From DASQMT01 sp963827335 (lineage in GTDB: Bacteria; Actinomycetota; Thermoleophilia; Solirubrobacterales; Solirubrobacteraceae), in assembly GCA_963827335.1 (NCBI GenBank), contig CAWHAP010000018.1, forward strand, positions 372,001 through 436,000: a stretch of DNA of 64,000 nucleotides. The letters are read 5' to 3'. Positions 25,512 through 34,042 of this stretch are shown piece after piece. How positions within the stretch are numbered: position 1 is the stretch's first letter; the number at the start of each line of letters is the position of its first letter. The notes under the pieces were generated by a model. It did no database searches, was not told the origin of the DNA, and saw only the letters and a list, made by a program, of their open reading frames with translations. The position numbers were made by a program, and so were the translations under genes.

Positions 25512-25561
25512 GGGATCACCGTACTGCGGATTGCGCCGGAACGCGGAATAATCTTTCACAG
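25512..25561. promoter_or_regulatory. Divergent xylA / xylB promoter region
   Basis: Only 50 bases separate the two start codons. Leftward, TACGGT (25523 to 25518) lies six bases before the xylA ATG; rightward, TAATCT (25549-25554) lies seven bases before the xylB ATG. Neither gene has a ribosome site, so both messages are probably leaderless. The 25 bases between the boxes are the natural place for a ROK-type operator controlling both. Confidence 0.6.
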
Positions 25562-26992
25562 ATGCGCGCGCTCATCGGTCTCGATATCGGTACTTCAGCG
25601 GTCAAGGCGCTCGCGGTGCGGGAGGAGGACGGTGCCGTCCTCGCCGGCCACGAGGTCGAGTACCCGCTCTCGACGCCGCAGCCGGGTTGGGCCGAGCAGG
25701 ATCCGGAGGACTGGTGGCGCGCGACGGAGGAGGCGCTCGCCGCGCTCGCCGTCGACGAGGTCGCGGGCATCGGCCTCAGCGGTCAGATGCACGGATTGGT
25801 GGCGCTGGACGGGCAGGATCGCGTGATCCGGCCGGCGATCCTTTGGAACGACGGGCGGACCGCCGCCGAGTGCGCCGAGATCGAGTCGAAGGTCGGCCTC
25901 GACCGGCTGATCGCCCTGACCGGCAACCGGGCGCTCACCGGGTTCACCGCGCCGAAGCTGCTCTGGCTGCGCCGGCACGAGCCCGAGCACTACGCGCGCA
26001 TCGCCCGGATCATGCTGCCGAAGGACTACGTGAGGCTGCGCCTGTGCGGGGAGCACGCGATCGACATGGCCGACGCGTCGGGCACGCTCCTGCTGGACGT
26101 GGCCGGGCGGCGCTGGAGCGACGAGGTGCTCGACGTGCTCGAGCTCGACCCCGCCTGGCTCCCGCGGCTGCTCGAGTCGCCCGAGGTCTCCGGCCGCACG
26201 CCGGACGGCGTCGCGGTGGCGGCCGGCGCGGGCGACCAGGCGGCCGGCGCGCTCGGCGTCGGCGTCGACCGCCCGGGCCCGCTCTCGATCGCGCTCGGGA
26301 CGAGCGGCGTCGTGTTCGCCGCGCTGCCCGCGTTCGCCGCGGACGAGCGCGCGCGCGTGCACGCCTTCTGCCACGCCGTCCCGGGCGGCTGGCACGCGAT
26401 GGGCGTGATGCTGTCCGCCGCCGGCTCGCTGCGCTGGCTGCGCGACGTCGTCGCGCCGGGCACGGGGTTCGAAGCGCTCGTCGCGGAGGCGGAGCGGTGG
26501 GGGCCGGGCGCCGAGGGCGTCACGTTCCTGCCCTACCTGGCCGGGGAGCGCACGCCGCACGCCGACCCGGATGCGCGCGGCGCGTTCAGCGGCCTCTCGC
26601 TGCGCCACGACCGCGGCGCGCTCACCCGCGCCGTGCTCGAGGGCGTCGCGTACGGCCTGCGCGACTCGCTCGACCTGCTGCGCGAGATGGGGGTCGCGCC
26701 GGAGCGCGGTCGCGTCTCGGGCGGCGGCGCGCGGTCGGAGCTGTGGCTGCGGATCCTCGCCTCGGTGCTCGAGCTGCCGCTCGAGCGCCCGGTGGTCGAG
26801 GAGGGCGCCGCCTACGGCGCCGCGCTGCTCGGCGGCGTGGCGGGCGGCACGTGGCCGGACACGGCGACGGCCGTGGCCGCGACGGTGCGCACCCGCGGCG
26901 ACGTCGATCCCGAGCCGGCGTGGATCGCGCCCTACGCCGAAGGCCGCGAGCGCTTCCGGGCGCTCTACCCGGCGCTGCGCGCCGTCACCTGA
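25562..26992 (+). CDS. xylB: Xylulokinase
   Basis: A 476-residue FGGY family kinase that phosphorylates D-xylulose to xylulose 5-phosphate. The N-terminal ATPase strand IGLDIGTSAVKALAV, WAEQDPEDWW, GLSGQMHGLVALD (characteristic of xylulokinases) and the C-terminal GGGARSELWLRILASVL nucleotide-binding block are all present. It pairs with the divergent xylA. The 3' end overlaps the convergent cassette gene by eight bases. The length is close to the family norm. Confidence 0.96.
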   Translation: MRALIGLDIGTSAVKALAVREEDGAVLAGHEVEYPLSTPQPGWAEQDPEDWWRATEEALAALAVDEVAGIGLSGQMHGLVALDGQDRVIRPAILWNDGRTAAECAEIESKVGLDRLIALTGNRALTGFTAPKLLWLRRHEPEHYARIARIMLPKDYVRLRLCGEHAIDMADASGTLLLDVAGRRWSDEVLDVLELDPAWLPRLLESPEVSGRTPDGVAVAAGAGDQAAGALGVGVDRPGPLSIALGTSGVVFAALPAFAADERARVHAFCHAVPGGWHAMGVMLSAAGSLRWLRDVVAPGTGFEALVAEAERWGPGAEGVTFLPYLAGERTPHADPDARGAFSGLSLRHDRGALTRAVLEGVAYGLRDSLDLLREMGVAPERGRVSGGGARSELWLRILASVLELPLERPVVEEGAAYGAALLGGVAGGTWPDTATAVAATVRTRGDVDPEPAWIAPYAEGRERFRALYPALRAVT

Positions 26993-27911
26993 GGCGGACC
27001 GCCGCCCGGAGCTGGTCGAGCTGCGCGGCCAGGCGCGCCTCGCCGCGCCCGATCGCGGCGCCGGCGCGCGCCGCCGCGCGCGGCGCGCGCACCCGCTCGG
27101 CCGCGGCCAGCGCGCGGTGCGCGCGTGCGAGGGCGTCGAGCGCGGCCGTGAGCGGCAGCGCCGCCCCCGCCGCCAGCGGTCGCAGGCGCTCCGCCGCCGC
27201 CGCGTAGCCCGCGGCCAGGCGCGTGGCCGCGCCGCTGCGCGCCAGCGGCGCGCGCGCCGCGGCCAGTCGCGGCCGCTCGCGCGTGCGGACGCGGTTGAGC
27301 TGCGCGATCACGCCCGGCGCCGCGATCGCCGCGGCGGCCCCGGGATCGGGCGCGAGCGCCGCGGCGCCCTCGAGCCGCAGCCCGGCCATCGCCTGCTCGC
27401 AGCCGGCGGTCGTCCGGTCGAGCTGCGCCGCGGGGGCGCTGCACGCGATGGTCACGACCCCGGCCGTGCTGGGGAGGACGAGTGCGACCGCAGCCGTCCC
27501 CGGCCGCGGCTCGCCCAGGGCATAGCGCCACACGCTGCGCTCGCCGAGCCGGCGCGGCTCCGGGCTCTCGAACAGCGCCGGCGTGACGCCGCCCGGCAAC
27601 AGCGAGGCGTCCTCCGGCATGCGGATGTCGAGCGCCGCCTCGCCGTGGCCGGTGCGGACCGCGGTCGCGGTCTCGAGCCCCGGCAGCGTCGAGCGACGGT
27701 GCAGCGGCTTCCAGCCCGGGGGCAGCGGCAGCCGGGCGGGGCCGCTGGCCAGCCCGATGCGCGGAGCGGGCGGCGGCGCGGAGGGCAAGGCGACCTGCGG
27801 CTCGTCGCCCGCGAGCACGGCCCCCGCCGCGACGCCGGCGAGCGCGGCCAGCACGGTCGCGGCGGCGTGCCGCCACGGGACGGGACGGGGCCGCGCGAGG
27901 GTGGTGCTCAC
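26985..27911 (-). CDS. Cassette protein C, copy 2: membrane-anchored secreted protein, unknown
   Basis: The protein has 308 residues with an ATG overlapping the preceding stop (ATGA). An N-terminal anchor or signal (HAAATVLAALAGVAAGAVLAG) is followed by a short proline linker and a domain starting IGLASGPARLPLPPGWKPL, with VTIACSAPAA and a later GCEQAM that may form a disulfide. The last 130 residues are alanine/arginine-rich helices. It shares order of segments, key motifs and length with the protein at 29472-30401. The N-terminal domain vaguely recalls PsbP/LpqN-like folds. No function can be assigned. Confidence 0.7.
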   Translation of the reverse strand: MSTTLARPRPVPWRHAAATVLAALAGVAAGAVLAGDEPQVALPSAPPPAPRIGLASGPARLPLPPGWKPLHRRSTLPGLETATAVRTGHGEAALDIRMPEDASLLPGGVTPALFESPEPRRLGERSVWRYALGEPRPGTAAVALVLPSTAGVVTIACSAPAAQLDRTTAGCEQAMAGLRLEGAAALAPDPGAAAAIAAPGVIAQLNRVRTRERPRLAAARAPLARSGAATRLAAGYAAAAERLRPLAAGAALPLTAALDALARAHRALAAAERVRAPRAAARAGAAIGRGEARLAAQLDQLRAAVRLR

Positions 27912-28429
27912 GGCGTGGCGCCGGCGCTGTCGAACGTCGGGCCGCTGCCGGCATCGTCGAAGGTCGGCGCCGGCTCGCGCGGCGGCGCGGCTGTGGGCTG
28001 CGGCGTGGGGGCGGGCGCCGCCGACGTCGCCGTCGGCGTGGGGGTGGCGACGGGCGTCGGCGCGGGCGTGGCCGCCGGGGCGGCCCGCGGGGCGACACGG
28101 ACGGGTGGCGCCAGCGGCTCGGGCAGGGGCGGCACCGCCGCGAGCCGCGGCCGGGGCGGCGGCGCGGCCGCCGGCTCCGTCCCGGGCCGCTGGCCGGCCG
28201 CGGCGACGGTCACGGAGGCCGGCGCCGGCGCGGGCGCGGCGGGGATCGCCGCCGCGGCGCGCTCCGGCGCGCCCTGGGGCGCCTGCGCGCCGCCCGCGCC
28301 GATTGCCGCGGCGGCCGCGAAGGCGACGAGGAAGGCTCCCGCCGGGAGCAGCGCACGCCCGCCGGGCAGCCGGCGCAGGCCGATGCGGGGCGACCGCCGG
28401 GCGGTCACCCGGATCAGGCTGGTGGACAC
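27908..28429 (-). CDS. Cassette protein B, copy 2: proline-rich single-span protein
   Basis: 173 residues from a GTG at 28429, which overlaps the upstream gene by 16 bases. One span (GRALLPAGAFLVAFAAAAAIG) follows a basic cytoplasmic N-terminus; the rest is a proline/alanine/threonine-rich extended region ending in PTFDDAGSGPTFDSAG. The C-terminal F-D-x-x-G-S-G-P-x-F-D motif is shared with the other cassette's B protein, the only part clearly conserved besides the span. The outside location is inferred from the positive-inside rule. The function is unknown. Confidence 0.65.
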   Translation of the reverse strand: MSTSLIRVTARRSPRIGLRRLPGGRALLPAGAFLVAFAAAAAIGAGGAQAPQGAPERAAAAIPAAPAPAPASVTVAAAGQRPGTEPAAAPPPRPRLAAVPPLPEPLAPPVRVAPRAAPAATPAPTPVATPTPTATSAAPAPTPQPTAAPPREPAPTFDDAGSGPTFDSAGATP

Positions 28430-29343
28430 GGCGCGGGCCCGCGGTCGCCGGCGACGAGGCACGCGTCGCGCCGCTTGGGCGCGCGACCGTCGCGGATCAC
28501 GAGGCGCACGTACTTGCCGACGGTGCCCCGCTTCGTGACGCGGATGGTGACCCGCACCCCGGCGCGCAGGAAGCGCTCGAGCGGCTTCACGCGGCGGCCG
28601 CCGGACGAGCGCCGGTGCAGCTTGCACCCCGGGCCGTCGCAGCGGACGTCGACCGTGGCCGACGCGGGGGCGCGGACCCGCAGCAGGCTGATGCGCGCGC
28701 CGCCGGGCACCAGGCTCCCCTTGACGCGGACGACGGGGTAGGGCCGCAGGTAGGTCGAGAACACGTCCCCGGCGGCGCCCGCCGGCGGCAGGCTCGAGAC
28801 CGACGGCGTCCCGCCGCTCTGGACGAACGCGGGCGGGTCCTTATCGTCCACCGGCTCCTCGTCCTCCGGGTCCGGCGTCGGCTCCGGGCTCGGGTCCGGC
28901 GTCGCGGTCGGCGAGGGCACGGGGGTCGGGGTGGGCGTCGGCGCCGGAGTCGGCGTCGGGGTCGGCGCCGTGCCGGGGACGACCGCCGTGAGCGCCGAGA
29001 AGAGCGCCTCCTTCACGCCGGCGGCGTCCGCGAGCACGCGGACGGCCAGGCGGCTGCCGGCATCCTGCGGCTCGACGGTGTAGGTCGCGGCGTTGTTGCC
29101 CTTGATGCGCTCGCACGAGCCCTGCTTGTCGGTCTTGCACCGCTGCCAGCGGTACTCGAGCTTCGTCGGCGGCACGGCCGGATCGGTCAGCGTGACCTCG
29201 GCGGTGAGCACCGAGCCGACCGCCGGGTCGCCCTTGATGGCCACGGACTGCAGCACGGCGGCGGTCGCCGGGAGCGCCACGACGCCCACGCCGATCACGG
29301 CCATCATGCACACCACGGTCCTCGCGATCCCTACCCGGCTCAT
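28414..29343 (-). CDS. Cassette protein A, copy 2: secreted two-domain protein with PT linker
   Basis: The protein has 309 residues. A signal peptide (VVCMMAVIGVGVVALPATAA) is followed by an Ig-like domain with YRWQRCKTDKQGSCERI (paired cysteines) and AGSRLAVRVLA, a pattern common in Thermoleophilia exoproteins. A 40-residue threonine/proline linker leads to a C-terminal beta domain with YPVVRVKGSLVPGGAR, VRCDGPGCKL and a basic RVTIRVTKRGTVGKYVRL ending. The same order of parts is found in the protein at 30880-31788. It is first gene of the second cassette, with a 128-base gap upstream that probably holds a promoter. Confidence 0.75.
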   Translation of the reverse strand: MSRVGIARTVVCMMAVIGVGVVALPATAAVLQSVAIKGDPAVGSVLTAEVTLTDPAVPPTKLEYRWQRCKTDKQGSCERIKGNNAATYTVEPQDAGSRLAVRVLADAAGVKEALFSALTAVVPGTAPTPTPTPAPTPTPTPVPSPTATPDPSPEPTPDPEDEEPVDDKDPPAFVQSGGTPSVSSLPPAGAAGDVFSTYLRPYPVVRVKGSLVPGGARISLLRVRAPASATVDVRCDGPGCKLHRRSSGGRRVKPLERFLRAGVRVTIRVTKRGTVGKYVRLVIRDGRAPKRRDACLVAGDRGPAPCPPA

Positions 29344-29471
29344 CGTCTGCCCCTTCCCCTCGCCAGTCGGGTCGAGCGGACCCTAATCCGCTCCGGACCC
29401 GGGGGAACTGAGCGGAAGGCTAGGTCTTGCCGGCCGCGCGTCCGTGCGGTGACCGCCCGGGGCGGGGGCCG

Positions 29472-30401
29472 TCAGCCCGGCGACCCGGCCACCCGGACGA
29501 TCCGGCGGCCGAGCCTCCGCTCGCCCCGGACGATGCGCGCGCCGGAGCGCCGCGCCGCGCGCGGCTGCCGCCGCGCGCTCGCCGCCCCGAGGTTGCGGTA
29601 CTTGCGCATCAGCGCGTCGAGCGTGGCGACGAGCTGCCGCGCCCGCCCCGCGGCGAGCGGCCGCAGCCGGCCGGCCGCCCTGGCGTACGCGCGCGCCACG
29701 CGCAGCGCCGCCGCGCGCCGGCGCGCGGGCGAGCGCGTCGCGGCGAGGCTGCGCCGGCCGGCGCGCCGCTCGGCGTTCAGGCGCGCGACGGTGACGGGGA
29801 GCACGATCCGGACGGCGGCCTCGGGCGCGGCCCGGAGCGCGCCGGCGCCGTCGAGCTCCACCGCGCTCATCGCGTCCGTGCACTCGCGCAGGCCGAGCCG
29901 CAGCTCGGCTTCGTCGGTCTCGCAGGCGATCGTCACGACGCCGCGCGTGGTGGGCAGCGAGAGCGAGACCGCGCGCGTCCCGTCGACCTCGCCGGGCAGC
30001 TCGTAGCCCCAGACGCGGCGGGTGCCGACCCGGCGCGGCTCCGGGGCCGGGCGCGCGCGCGGGAACCGGCGGACGGCGGCGAGCGGCAGGAGCGAGGCGT
30101 GCTCCGGGGCGCGGAGGTCGAGCGCGACGGTCGAGTGCGCCGCCTGCACCGCGGTGGCGGCCTTGAAGCCGGGCAGCGCGGAGTGACGCCGCAGCGGCTC
30201 CCAGCCGGCCGGCAGCGGCAGCCGGACCGGCCCGCGCGCGAGCCCGACCCGCGGCGCCGGCTCGGGCGTCGGGGTGGGCGCCACGACGGCGCGGTCGGCG
30301 GGCCGCGGGGTGTCGCCGCCGGCGAGCGCGCTCCCCAGCGCGACGCCGGTCGCCGCGGCGCACACGGTGGAGAGCACGAGCCACGGGAGTCCGGCGCGCA
30401 T
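29472..30401 (-). CDS. Cassette protein C, copy 1: membrane-anchored secreted protein, unknown
   Basis: 309 residues, paralogue of the 26985-27911 product: N-terminal anchor (LVLSTVCAAATGVALGSALAG), linker, then RVGLARGPVRLPLPAGWEPL and VVTIACETDEAEL with a second cysteine in GLRECTDAM, then a basic helical C-terminus. The ATG at 30401 shares one base with the stop of the B gene (TGATG). Identity between the paralogues is concentrated in the beta domain, so the duplication is not recent. Confidence 0.7.
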   Translation of the reverse strand: MRAGLPWLVLSTVCAAATGVALGSALAGGDTPRPADRAVVAPTPTPEPAPRVGLARGPVRLPLPAGWEPLRRHSALPGFKAATAVQAAHSTVALDLRAPEHASLLPLAAVRRFPRARPAPEPRRVGTRRVWGYELPGEVDGTRAVSLSLPTTRGVVTIACETDEAELRLGLRECTDAMSAVELDGAGALRAAPEAAVRIVLPVTVARLNAERRAGRRSLAATRSPARRRAAALRVARAYARAAGRLRPLAAGRARQLVATLDALMRKYRNLGAASARRQPRAARRSGARIVRGERRLGRRIVRVAGSPG

Positions 30402-30883
30402 CACCCGCCGCCGTCGTCGTCGAACCCGGGGCCGCTGCCGGAGCTGTCGAACGTCGGCGCGGGGGTCGCCGCCGGGACGGGCGGCGCCGGCGTCGGCGCA
30501 GGGGCGACGGGTGCCGCGGGCGCGGGCGCGCGGGGCGCCGGTGACGGTGCCGGCGCCGGGACGGCGCGGACGGGGGCGGGGGCGGCGCGCACCGGCACTG
30601 CGGCGGGCGGCGCGATGCGCCGGGGCGCGGCGAGCGGCCGCGGCAGCGGCGGCGCCGCGGCGAGCCGCGGGGCGGGCGGGGCCGCCGCGCGGCGCGGGGC
30701 TGCCGGCCGGCGCGCGGGCTCCCATTCCCCGGACGCCGTCACGTCCTGCGATGCGACGGCGCGGACGGGCGCCGCGGTCCCGCCGCGCGCCGGCTGCGCG
30801 CCCGCCTGCAGGGCGGTCGTGGCGGCGAGCGTCCCGGCGAACGCGAGCACCGGGACGACGAGGGCGCTCGGCGGGCGTCTCAT
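30401..30883 (-). CDS. Cassette protein B, copy 1: proline-rich single-span protein
   Basis: 160 residues from the ATG at 30883, which overlaps the stop of the A gene (ATGA). One span (ALVVPVLAFAGTLAATTAL, about 6-26), then an alanine/proline/arginine-rich region that should be extended and disordered, ending in PTFDSSGSGPGFDDDGGG. That C-terminal motif matches the B protein of the second cassette. It could be a linear binding motif for the A or C protein. Confidence 0.65.
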   Translation of the reverse strand: MRRPPSALVVPVLAFAGTLAATTALQAGAQPARGGTAAPVRAVASQDVTASGEWEPARRPAAPRRAAAPPAPRLAAAPPLPRPLAAPRRIAPPAAVPVRAAPAPVRAVPAPAPSPAPRAPAPAAPVAPAPTPAPPVPAATPAPTFDSSGSGPGFDDDGGG

Positions 30884-31788
30884 GCGGCCGGGCAGCGGAT
30901 CGACGCGACCCTGCCGGTCAGCGCGCACGCGTCGCGCCGGAACGGCGCCTTGCCGTCGCGGATCACGAACCGGACGTGCTTGCCGATCGTCCCGGGCCGT
31001 GCGACGCGGATCGTGATCCGGGTCCCGGCGCGCAGGTACCGCTCGAGCGTGCCGATGCGGCCGGGCCGGGCGGTCCAGCGCCGGCGCGGGCAGCCGCGGC
31101 CCTCGCAGCGCACGAGCACGGCGGCGCCGGTCGCGGCGCGGACCTGCAGCAGGGTCACGCGCGCGCCGCCCGGCGCGAGCGCGCCCTTGATGCGCACGAC
31201 GGGGAAGGGGTCCAGCAGCGGGAGCGCGGGCGCCTGCCCGGCCGCGCCGGACCCGGCGCCGCCGGCGGGTGCGGAGGGCGCCGCGGGCGGCCGCACCGGG
31301 GCCGGCTTCGGCGCGGGGCGCGGCCCCGGCTGGGGCGTCGGCTGCGGCGTGGGGACCGGGCTCGGCGCCGGCGTGGGGGTCGGTGTCGGCGAGGGCGTGG
31401 GCGTCGGCGTGGGCGTGGGCACCGGCACGACCAGCAGCACGGGCAGCGTCAGCTCGGAGCGCTTGGCGCCGTCAGGCTCGCCGCTCGGCCACACGCGCAC
31501 GGCGAGCCGCGCGCCGACGTCGGCCTGCACGGGGCGGTAGACGTCCGTCGTCGCCCCGGCGATCGGCTTGCAGTTGGCGGAGCCGATCGCGGAGCAGCGC
31601 TCCCAGCTCCACACGACCACGCCGTCCTTGGAGACAGTGGTGCTCGCCGTGAGCCGCTGGCCCAGGGCCGCGATCCCCGCGATCGTGGGCTTCGTGACGG
31701 TATGTGCGAGCGCGGCCGCGGCGCAGAGGAGCACGGCGCCCAGCGCGACGAGACCCCCGAACCACCGTCCAGCCTTGGACGTCCTCAT
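30880..31788 (-). CDS. Cassette protein A, copy 1: secreted two-domain protein with PT linker
   Basis: 302 residues from the ATG at 31788, with GGAGGG upstream. Signal peptide (FGGLVALGAVLLCAAAALA), Ig-like domain (WSWERCSAIGSANCKPIAGA, VGARLAVRVW), a long proline/threonine linker and a C-terminal beta domain with FPVVRIKGALAPGGAR, VRCEGRGC and ITIRVARPGTIGKHVRFVIR. It is the first gene of the first cassette and divergent from cysM, so the 82-base intergenic region must hold both promoters. Confidence 0.75.
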   Translation of the reverse strand: MRTSKAGRWFGGLVALGAVLLCAAAALAHTVTKPTIAGIAALGQRLTASTTVSKDGVVVWSWERCSAIGSANCKPIAGATTDVYRPVQADVGARLAVRVWPSGEPDGAKRSELTLPVLLVVPVPTPTPTPTPSPTPTPTPAPSPVPTPQPTPQPGPRPAPKPAPVRPPAAPSAPAGGAGSGAAGQAPALPLLDPFPVVRIKGALAPGGARVTLLQVRAATGAAVLVRCEGRGCPRRRWTARPGRIGTLERYLRAGTRITIRVARPGTIGKHVRFVIRDGKAPFRRDACALTGRVASIRCPAA

Positions 31789-31870
31789 CTTCAGCCCTCC
31801 TGGCATTTCCACCTGCAGCGGGTCAGGGTACGGCCAAAGCCCTGCGCACGCCGCTATCTTTCGTGTAGTA

Positions 31871-32839
31871 ATGGCTCAACGGCTCGGAAACCGCCCGTGC
31901 GGCGGCCGCTACGGCGACATCGTCCAGGCGATCGGCAACACGCCCCTCGTCGAGCTCAAGCGCCTCTCGCCCAAGCCCGGCGTGCGCATCTGGGCCAAGC
32001 TCGAGTCGTTCAACCCGACGGGCTCGGTCAAGGACCGCGTCGCCCGCGCGCTGATCGAGGACGCCGAGGAGAAGGGCGCCATCGCGCCCGGCCAGACCAT
32101 CCTCGAGCCGACGTCCGGGAACACCGGCATCTCGCTCGCGATGATCTGCTCGCACAAGGGCTACCGCCTCAAGGTCGTCATGCCCGACAACGTGACGCCC
32201 GAGCGCACCCAGCTGCTGCAGATGTACGGCGCCGAGATCGTCTACTCGCCCGGCGACCAGGGCTCCAACGGCGCCGTCGCGCTGGCGCTGGAGATGGCGG
32301 CCGCCGACGCCTCGTACTACATGCCCTACCAGTACGGCAACCAGGCGAACCCGAACGCGCACTACCACGGCACGGCGCCGGAGATCATCGAGGAGCTCGA
32401 CGAGGTGACGGCGTTCGTGGCGGGCCTCGGCACGGGCGGCACGCTGATGGGCAACGGCCGGCGCCTGCGCGAGGAATACGGGGACGCCGTGAAGATCGTC
32501 GCCGCCGAGCCGATGCAGGGCGAGCCGGTGCAGGGGCTCCGCTCGCTCGACGACGGCTTCATCCCGCCGATCATCGACATCTCCCTGCTGGACCGGAAGA
32601 TCTTCGTCACGAACCACGACGCCGTCGTCTGGACGCGGCGGCTGCTCGACGAGGAGGGCATCTTCGCCGGCGTCTCGTCCGGCGCGATCGCCTCGATCGC
32701 CGTGCGGATCGCCAACGAGATGGACGAGGGCAACGTCGTCTTCATCGTCTGCGACGACGGCTGGAAGTACCTCTCGTCAGGCATCTACACGCGCCCGGTG
32801 GAGGAGATCGAGAACCTGGACTCCACCGTGTGGTGGTGA
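31871..32839 (+). CDS. cysM: O-phosphoserine sulfhydrylase / cysteine synthase (CysM)
   Basis: A 322-residue PLP enzyme. The PLP lysine is K54 in NPTGSVKDR; the substrate loop TSGNTG and the GLGTGGTLMG phosphate cup are present. In actinobacteria with CysO and Mec genes, this subgroup takes O-phospho-L-serine and CysO thiocarboxylate as the sulfur donor, giving a CysO-cysteine adduct. Mec is encoded two genes downstream and CysO at 8003-8281, so the same chemistry is expected. A TATCTT box lies ten bases before the ATG and no ribosome site is visible. Confidence 0.92.
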   Translation: MAQRLGNRPCGGRYGDIVQAIGNTPLVELKRLSPKPGVRIWAKLESFNPTGSVKDRVARALIEDAEEKGAIAPGQTILEPTSGNTGISLAMICSHKGYRLKVVMPDNVTPERTQLLQMYGAEIVYSPGDQGSNGAVALALEMAAADASYYMPYQYGNQANPNAHYHGTAPEIIEELDEVTAFVAGLGTGGTLMGNGRRLREEYGDAVKIVAAEPMQGEPVQGLRSLDDGFIPPIIDISLLDRKIFVTNHDAVVWTRRLLDEEGIFAGVSSGAIASIAVRIANEMDEGNVVFIVCDDGWKYLSSGIYTRPVEEIENLDSTVWW

Positions 32840-32899
32840 GAAATCGGGTCGGGGCCGATACCCTGAACGGGAACCCATCGAAGGGAAGCGGAAGCCACC

Positions 32900-33103
32900 A
32901 TGCCATTCAACGTCGGTCCGCTCGAGCTCGTGATCGTGCTCGTCATCGCCCTCGTGATCCTGGGCCCGAAGCGGCTGCCCGAGGTGGGCAAGTCGATCGG
33001 CAACGGGATGCGGGAGTTCAAGGACGCCATCTCCGGCAACTCCAAGGACGATGACGACGACGAGATCACCACGCTGAAGGCGTCCGAGCGCAGCGGCACC
33101 TGA
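32900..33103 (+). CDS. tatA: TatA/TatE family twin-arginine translocase subunit
   Basis: A 67-residue protein with the typical short N-terminus, one span (LELVIVLVIALVILG), the LGPKRLPEVGKSIG hinge and amphipathic helix, and an acidic tail (DDDDDE). TatA oligomers form the pore that moves folded proteins across the membrane. The ATG has GAAGGGAAG upstream. It sits between cysM and mec with no obvious functional link. No tatB or tatC is in the window. Confidence 0.93.
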   Translation: MPFNVGPLELVIVLVIALVILGPKRLPEVGKSIGNGMREFKDAISGNSKDDDDDEITTLKASERSGT

Positions 33104-33138
33104 GCGCCGCGGCGGACCCCTTCCAGCGTCGCCGCCGG

Positions 33139-33540
33139 ATGCGCATCGCTCGCTCGATGCTCGACCAGATCGTGGCCCAGGCGCGCGCCGAGGCGCCGAA
33201 CGAGTGCTGCGGGATGATCGCCACCTCCGGTGACGCGGCCGTCGCCGTGCACCCCGCGCGCAACGCCGCCGCGAGCCCGCTGCGCTACGAGATCGACGGC
33301 ATGGAGCAGTACCGGATCCAGTCCGCGATCGAGGAGGCGGGCCACGAGCTCGGCGCGATCTACCACTCGCACACGCGCTCGGACCCGCTGCCGTCGCAGA
33401 CGGACATCAACCTCGCGTTCTACCCCGACGCGGTCTACCTGATCGTGGGCGTCAAGGACGCTGCCGCCGACGACGTCCGCGCCTGGCACATCCGCGACGG
33501 CAAGGTCTCCGCGGCGCCGCTCGAGATCGACGAGGGCTGA
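33139..33540 (+). CDS. mec: JAMM/Mov34 metalloprotease (Mec, CysO-cysteine peptidase)
   Basis: A 133-residue JAB1/MPN domain enzyme with all zinc ligands and catalytic residues: E22 in PNECCGM, H76 and H78 in YHSHTRSD, S86 and D89 in PSQTD. Mycobacterial Mec cleaves cysteine from the CysO-cysteine adduct. The CysO here ends GG-AT, so this enzyme may also trim the two extra residues, as related JAMM proteases do for the QbsE carrier. It is downstream of cysM and tatA, with a zinc-ribbon gene directly after it. Confidence 0.9.
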   Translation: MRIARSMLDQIVAQARAEAPNECCGMIATSGDAAVAVHPARNAAASPLRYEIDGMEQYRIQSAIEEAGHELGAIYHSHTRSDPLPSQTDINLAFYPDAVYLIVGVKDAAADDVRAWHIRDGKVSAAPLEIDEG

Positions 33541-33541
33541 C

Positions 33542-34042
33542 GTGGCGCAGCCGCTCGTGTGCCCGGCGTGCGGCACCGGCGGCGACCGCGACGAGCGCTT
33601 CTGCACGCGCTGCGGATCGCCCCTGGTCCACGCGCCCGGGTCGGTCGGCCTGCCGCGGGAGGACGAGGCGACGGTGCGCGCGCGCAAGGTCCGCGCCGCC
33701 TACGCCGAGGGCGAGCCCGTGCGCGTGGCGACCGCCCACAACCAGCCCGAGGCCGAGCTCCTGCAGGGCCTGCTGCTGGAGTCCGGGATCCCGTCGCTGG
33801 TCCGTCGCTCCGGCGGCTTCGACGTGCCCGACTTCCTCGCCGCCGGGCCGCGCGACATCCTCGTGCCCCACGGCGGCGAGGCGGCGGCCCGCGACGTGCT
33901 GGGCACGCAGGCCGGCGCGCCCGTCCCGGCCGCGCCCCGCACGCCGGCGCGCCCGTGGGTTCGGATGCTGGCGCTCGCGCTCGCGCTGATCGTGATCGCG
34001 ATCGTCGTCGCCGGCGTGATCGCCGCGGTCGCCGGCGTCTAG
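33542..34042 (+). CDS. Zinc-ribbon / DUF2007 / tail-anchored membrane protein
   Basis: The protein has 166 residues, GTG start one base after the mec stop. An N-terminal zinc ribbon (CPACGTGG... FCTRCGSPL) is followed by a DUF2007-like domain (RVATAHNQPEAELLQGLLLESGIPSLVRR), typical of small signalling or metal-regulated proteins, and a C-terminal span (MLALALALIVIAIVVAGVIAA). It should face the cytoplasm as a tail-anchored protein. Tight spacing suggests it is in the mec operon. It converges with the MFS gene, overlapping by four bases. The function is unknown. Confidence 0.75.
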   Translation: MAQPLVCPACGTGGDRDERFCTRCGSPLVHAPGSVGLPREDEATVRARKVRAAYAEGEPVRVATAHNQPEAELLQGLLLESGIPSLVRRSGGFDVPDFLAAGPRDILVPHGGEAAARDVLGTQAGAPVPAAPRTPARPWVRMLALALALIVIAIVVAGVIAAVAGV

